A DNA stretch of 6,419 nucleotides from Kiritimatiellia bacterium (GTDB lineage Bacteria > Verrucomicrobiota > Kiritimatiellia > RFP12 > DVOR01). The stretch lies in the NCBI GenBank assembly GCA_017457555.1, contig JAFTHG010000302.1:1-6419 (forward strand), read 5' to 3'. Below are positions 1 to 4,100 of this stretch, piece after piece. The notes below the pieces were generated by a model that ran no database searches, was not told the DNA's origin, and saw only the letters and a program-made list of their open reading frames with translations. Each line of letters starts with the position of its first letter. Position 1 is the first letter of the stretch. A program made the translations under genes and the position numbers.

Positions 1-632
1 CGGGCGCGTGGGCCGAAATCTCCTCCAAGCGTGGTGGCGTCAATGATGGTGAACGCGGGCCAGCACAAGAGACGTTTGGTTTCAGCCTGGAGAAGTATAA
101 GGCTGAATGGGCGCGACTGGAAGGATGGAAGGATGCCGAGGAGTGGATTGCGTCAGGCTGCGACACATTCCCTGTTAGCGCCGAATTGATGCTGTGGGAT
201 CGCCTGAATGGTTCTGCAGAACCGATACGCCGTCGTGTGATTGATGCACGTGCCAGCTCGCAGAGCAAAATTACCATGGGTGAGGATAAGTCCCTCTTCG
301 AATTTTGCCTGGATCTTGATGACAATTTTGTTCAGGCCAGCGGAAGGCGCATTGGCGTTGGGGAAGAACTGATTAACCAGTATCTCAACCCTGCGCCAGG
401 TGGTCGTAAGCTCTACATTTCGAGCGCGTGTAAAAACACCATCTTCGCACTTCAGCACATGACCGGAGCCGACGGCCAGAAAGGTGCCTGCAAGGAACCG
501 ATTGACTGTCTGCGTTACGGTTTTGAAAGCGGGATGTTGGACGACGTACCAGACGACAGCGACTTCCCTTCGTTGGAGCGCGTCGAAGCGCGATTAGAGG
601 ATGATTTCTTGGACTGTGATTATGACGATTAA
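1..632 (+). CDS. Terminase large subunit, C-terminal part (partial, 5' end outside window)
   Basis: The frame is open from the first base (first whole codon at 3) to TAA at 630-632, so 209 residues of a longer protein are visible. No start should be assigned inside the window: a TTG at 186 lacks a convincing ribosome binding site and coding-like sequence continues upstream of it. The order of motifs fits the RNase H-like nuclease end of a terminase large subunit: VIDARASSQ (D at visible residue 81), a Gly-rich stretch with GVGEELINQYL, a Cys-containing strand (YISSACKNTIFAL), then EPIDCLRYGFESG, which matches the D-A-L-R-Y signature carrying the last metal-binding Asp (visible residue 168). 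A very acidic tail ends the protein. The motor packs phage DNA into the prohead and cuts it. The ATPase half lies outside the window, so the assignment rests on the nuclease end only. An unrelated RNase H-fold nuclease is the main alternative. Confidence 0.75.
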   Translation, partial: GAWAEISSKRGGVNDGERGPAQETFGFSLEKYKAEWARLEGWKDAEEWIASGCDTFPVSAELMLWDRLNGSAEPIRRRVIDARASSQSKITMGEDKSLFEFCLDLDDNFVQASGRRIGVGEELINQYLNPAPGGRKLYISSACKNTIFALQHMTGADGQKGACKEPIDCLRYGFESGMLDDVPDDSDFPSLERVEARLEDDFLDCDYDD

Positions 633-637
633 AGGAG
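632..637 (+). promoter_or_regulatory. Ribosome binding site of the 644-1051 gene
   Basis: AAGGAG lies six bases before the ATG at 644 and overlaps the last base of the terminase stop codon. It makes 644 the clear start of the small gene and suggests it is read from the same transcript as the terminase gene. Confidence 0.85.
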
Positions 638-643
638 TAGACG

Positions 644-1051
644 ATGAGTGAATATGCTAAGAAGGTGCAGGATGCAATTGTAGCTGGTAATAAAGCTGGC
701 CTGGAGCTGAAGAAGCGTCGTGAGGAGGCTGGACGTAATGCTGCTTCCGGTGGACAATATGGCACGATGCCAGCAATTCTTCACAACCAATTAGTGGCGC
801 GCTTCGGCGGCAATTACGCTCAGGATGAAACCCTGATGAAGGACTTACGCCGTCTGCATCCAGAGATGATGGCTGCAGATGGTGATATCCCTGGCGATTC
901 CCCTAATGGTGTACACACGGTGCGTGGCAAGGTGAGCTACACACGACGGGGTGGCGTGTGGTATTACTGGACAGGCACCGAGTGGATTCAGAAAACGCCA
1001 CCCTCAAAGATGGATTGGTCAAAGCCCGCTGCGCCGATGATCATGAAGTAA
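644..1051 (+). CDS. Small phage protein of unknown function (135 aa)
   Basis: I do not recognise the family. The start at ATG 644 is fixed by a strong AAGGAG six bases upstream, and only 11 bases separate it from the terminase stop, so the two are probably co-transcribed. The first 35 residues are charged and helical (many Lys, Arg, Glu, Ala), followed by a Gly-rich turn. The middle is mixed. The C-terminal third carries a striking aromatic cluster, RRGGVWYYWTGTEW, around residues 102-115, with a Trp/Tyr spacing like a small beta-sheet module such as a WW-like or DUF2510-like fold. There is no signal peptide or membrane segment. Lying between a terminase and a probable virion protein, it may be a packaging accessory, head-completion or virion-associated factor. 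That is inference from position only. Confidence 0.8.
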   Translation: MSEYAKKVQDAIVAGNKAGLELKKRREEAGRNAASGGQYGTMPAILHNQLVARFGGNYAQDETLMKDLRRLHPEMMAADGDIPGDSPNGVHTVRGKVSYTRRGGVWYYWTGTEWIQKTPPSKMDWSKPAAPMIMK

Positions 1052-1080
1052 GTCGTAAAACATTTTTGGAAATCCCGTTA

Positions 1081-1102
1081 AAAGCCTGAAATATCAGGCT
1101 TT
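1081..1102 (+). terminator. Probable intrinsic terminator hairpin after the small gene
   Basis: AAAGCCTGA (1081-1089) pairs perfectly with TCAGGCTTT (1094-1102) across a four-base AATA loop, giving a 9-bp stem. The A-run before and T-run after are partly inside the stem, a form common in phage and proteobacterial terminators. The tail after the stem (CTACCACAC) is not T-rich, so termination may be weak and allow read-through into the giant gene. It could also act as an RNA processing or stabilising hairpin. Confidence 0.6.
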
Positions 1103-1132
1103 CTACCACACTTTACCCTTGCTGAATTTGAG

Positions 1133-1161
1133 TTAATAGAGGCATGTAATGCCTCTATTAA
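1133..1161 (+). repeat. Perfect 13-bp hairpin just before the giant gene
   Basis: TTAATAGAGGCAT (1133-1145) and ATGCCTCTATTAA (1149-1161) are exact reverse complements separated by a three-base GTA loop. The hairpin ends eight bases before the GGAG ribosome binding site at 1170. No T-run follows, so it is not a typical terminator. It could be an RNA element in the leader of the giant gene (translation control, RNase III-type processing or transcript protection) or a DNA operator palindrome. The sequence does not decide between these. Confidence 0.65.
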
Positions 1162-1169
1162 AAATGTTT

Positions 1170-1173
1170 GGAG
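1170..1173 (+). promoter_or_regulatory. Ribosome binding site of the giant polyvalent gene
   Basis: GGAG lies seven bases before the ATG at 1181 and supports that start. It directly abuts the 3' arm of the inverted repeat at 1160-1169, so its exposure could depend on RNA folding of the intergenic region. Confidence 0.75.
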
Positions 1174-1180
1174 ATGTGAG

Positions 1181-4100
1181 ATGGATCGTCGCGATTTGAT
1201 GTTGACTGCTCAGATTGACTCGGAAGGTGCAGAGCCTCATTTGGTCGTGCATGGGTACAACCGTGCTAAGGAAGTGCAGCAGGATTTGTCTGGAAATGGT
1301 GGCCGCATTGTGCCCGTTCGCCGTTTGATTAACAAACGTACGGGCGAGGAGGTGAACGCCTCCTATGAGCAGGCTTCGAACTACTTCGAGCAGTGGAAAG
1401 AGGACGGCGTTCAGGAGTTGATTCCTTACTTGAACGAAGAGAAACAGCTTGAGTGGCGAGATTCCGAAGAAGATTTAGAGACGGCCAATGAAACGGTAGG
1501 CGAAACCGCTGCACGTTGGGCCGACAATTCCTGGAAATTCGCCAAGGATTGGGGTGCTAACATTGGCAAAAGCCTTGCAAAAATCGGTACACATGCCCTC
1601 AAATCCGCCGTTGGTTTAGCGCAATTGACTGCGGGCAACCAAGGCGTCGGCGTTGGCATTGGTGGTATGGCGACGCCTCAAGTACGCCATCAGGCAGCCA
1701 AAGGTTCGGCGCAAATGCGACAGGCATTAGATCGCGTTGACGAAAAATATCTCGATACCACACCTGCGGGTTATGATGCTGAAGACAAAGGGGCGCTTGA
1801 ATATTCCTACGACTTGGTGACGGGTGGTACGAACCTCGCCTCGCAGCTGCTCATCGGTGGCGCCGTCGGCGCGGCGGCTGGTGGTACAAGCGTTCCTTAC
1901 GCGTTGATGGTCGCAGCTGAATCCGGTGGCGAGACGCATGCAGCTGCGATGGCTAATGGTAAAGGAGCTGATCAAGCCGCGCTTCTTGGCGCTGGCGATG
2001 CGGCCGTTAGCTACGCACTTGCTACGCTTGATACCGTTGGTGGCTCAATCTCTCGCGCAGCAGGACCTGCAGGAAAAAAGGCACTCGGAAAAGCATTCCT
2101 AGAAGGCTTAAAGCGGCCATTCACCTCTCCTGCAGAGGCGGCTAAGATCGCCCGGCGCGTGGGGTGGGAAGTCGTCTCTGAAATGGGGGATACCTATTCG
2201 CATCTATCATTTTTGCAGGGCGCAGGAGTTGAGATCACGCAGGAAGATAAGCTCATAGCATCAGGCGTGGCGGGTCTCTATGCACTGGGTGCTTCTGGAT
2301 TCATGGAAGTTGGCGGACGCATCGCAGCCAATTCTGAAATCAAGAAGGCACGCAAAGCCTATGCAGCCGATCGACTCAATCAAGCCAATGAAGCGCTTCA
2401 GGAGTTCACGCCAGAAAGACTGAAAGAGATTGAAGCACTCGTCCAAGACCCGATAACAACTGGCCAACGTGTCAGCAACACGGAGCCAGGTGGTGCACGC
2501 GTGGTGACGCCGCGCGGCTCGGTGATCTTTGCAGACGGTTCCGAAGTCTTCGCTGATGGTACAATTAGAACGCCAAACGGCGTTGTGACCAATTCGGAGG
2601 GTGAACCTATCACCGTGATGCCGGAGACGAGCGATAGCGCTAATGTCGACCTCTTTCGCTTGATTCGTGAGAGCGACTTGCAGGTGCAGAATATCCCGGT
2701 GGATTCATTGAAGGTCAATGACCAGATTGTGCAATTCAAGCAGGACGCCGATCCGAATACCGGCGTCGTAGAGGGCGAACGTCTACAGGGCGCCTTCAAT
2801 CCGATTCCGGCCAAGCCCATCCTCGTGATGGAATTCGCCGACGGTTCGCGCGAGGTGGTGACAGGTCGTCACCGACTGGACTTGGCTAAGCAGAATAACA
2901 TGAAATTTATCCCGGCCAACATCATCTACGAGAAGGATGGCTGGACCGTTGATGCTGCGCGCCTGATGGATGCTTACGATAACATCCTCGACGGAAAGGG
3001 TTCCGACCAGGACTTTGTTGATTTCTTCCGTAATGCAAAACTGGATAATCGCGCCATTCAGGAGCATCCTGAATTGTGGTCGCGTAAGCGTCAGAAGGAT
3101 GCACTGGTCGTTGCTAAGGGTGCCTCCGAAGACCTCTATACCTTCTTCATGGCCAAGGATGATCGCCTCAATCTTGAGACGGCTGCCGCCATCGTGAGCG
3201 GTGCGCCGCGCCAGAAGGGCGAACAGAATGTGAAGATTCAGCGTGCCGTATTGAAGGCTGTACTCGACAATGGCCTACGCGCCAATGACGCTGCACTCAT
3301 GACGCGTTCGCTCGCACACGCCTACAGTCAGCGCCTCGAAGCAAAGGGTATTCAGCAGCTTGACCTCTTCGGAGAAGATGACACCGTTACTCTGGCCATG
3401 GGCATTGAAGCGAAGTATGCGCAGCGTAAGATTAACGAAATCAACACCGACCTTCGCGCGCTGAAAACGCTTCTCGGTAAGCAGGGTGGCAACCTTCAGG
3501 CGCGTGACGCACTGCTGCAGAAGTACGGTTTGGAATCTTCCGAAGACATCCAGGGCATTCAGAACACGATCACGAAGCTCGATGGCGAAGTGAATCGTTG
3601 GAAGAACTACTTCACTGACCCGGTTTTGGCTAAGCAAGCACAAGCCTACGCACGCGAAGTCTTGCACCTCGAAAATCCTGTCATTGAAGTGAACGGCGAA
3701 ATCACCACCGTCGATGACCGCATCCTGGAAACTGCGCCGGAAGTCGAACCCACCTATGATGATCCGAACCAGGAAGACTTTGATTTTGCGATGGTAAACG
3801 AATTGGGTTCCACCGAAACGCAGCGTCAATATGACGAAGTAACGGCGCGCTTTACAATGGCTGACGGTTCAAAGGATGCTGCCACTTGGATGCGTGCGCC
3901 GAATGGTAAGCCCACCAATCTGTCCGAGCGTCAATGGATTCACGCACGCACGCCGTACTTTAAGCAGCGCTTCGGAGACTGGGAAAGTGACCCCGCCAAT
4001 GCCACGAAGATCCTGGACGAAAATGGCGAGCCGCGTGTGATGTATCATGGATCTCCGGAGAAGTTTACCGTCTTCTCTTCCAAGAAGATGGGCTCGACGG

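Larger units (their letters stand above)
1058..1169 (+). repeat. 10-base inverted repeat bracketing the intergenic hairpins
   Basis: AAACATTTTT at 1058-1067 is the exact reverse complement of AAAAATGTTT at 1160-1169. In RNA these arms could close a multi-branch structure enclosing the hairpins at 1081-1102 and 1133-1161. The 3' arm ends directly against the GGAG of the giant gene (1170-1173), and the 5' arm begins six bases after the stop of the preceding gene. The arms are A/T-rich, so chance pairing is possible. The 3' arm also shares bases 1160-1161 with the inner hairpin, so the two helices compete for two base pairs. Confidence 0.55.

Noticed and set aside
186..188. TTG as the start of a 148-codon gene
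   Set aside because: The frame is open to the edge of the window with coding-like sequence upstream, so this is an internal codon of the partial terminase gene.
385..765. Minus-strand open frame across the terminase end and the small gene
   Set aside because: It runs against two well-supported + strand genes with good start signals, and its product is Arg/Ser-rich as expected of an antisense shadow.
1112..1139. Possible sigma70-type promoter (TTTACC, 16 bases, TAATAG)
   Set aside because: Match to consensus is weak (about 4/6 and 3/6), and the -10 candidate lies inside the 13-bp hairpin. It is not strong enough to annotate.
2528..2563. Short FADGS/FADGT repeat
   Set aside because: Only two imperfect copies exist, with differing DNA. 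They look like ordinary beta turns and not a tandem repeat array.
3275..3829. Long open frame on the minus strand (184 codons)
   Set aside because: It lies wholly inside the ParB and linker region of the giant gene, has no ribosome binding site of note, and its translation has no recognisable motifs. The + strand frame has clear domain matches.
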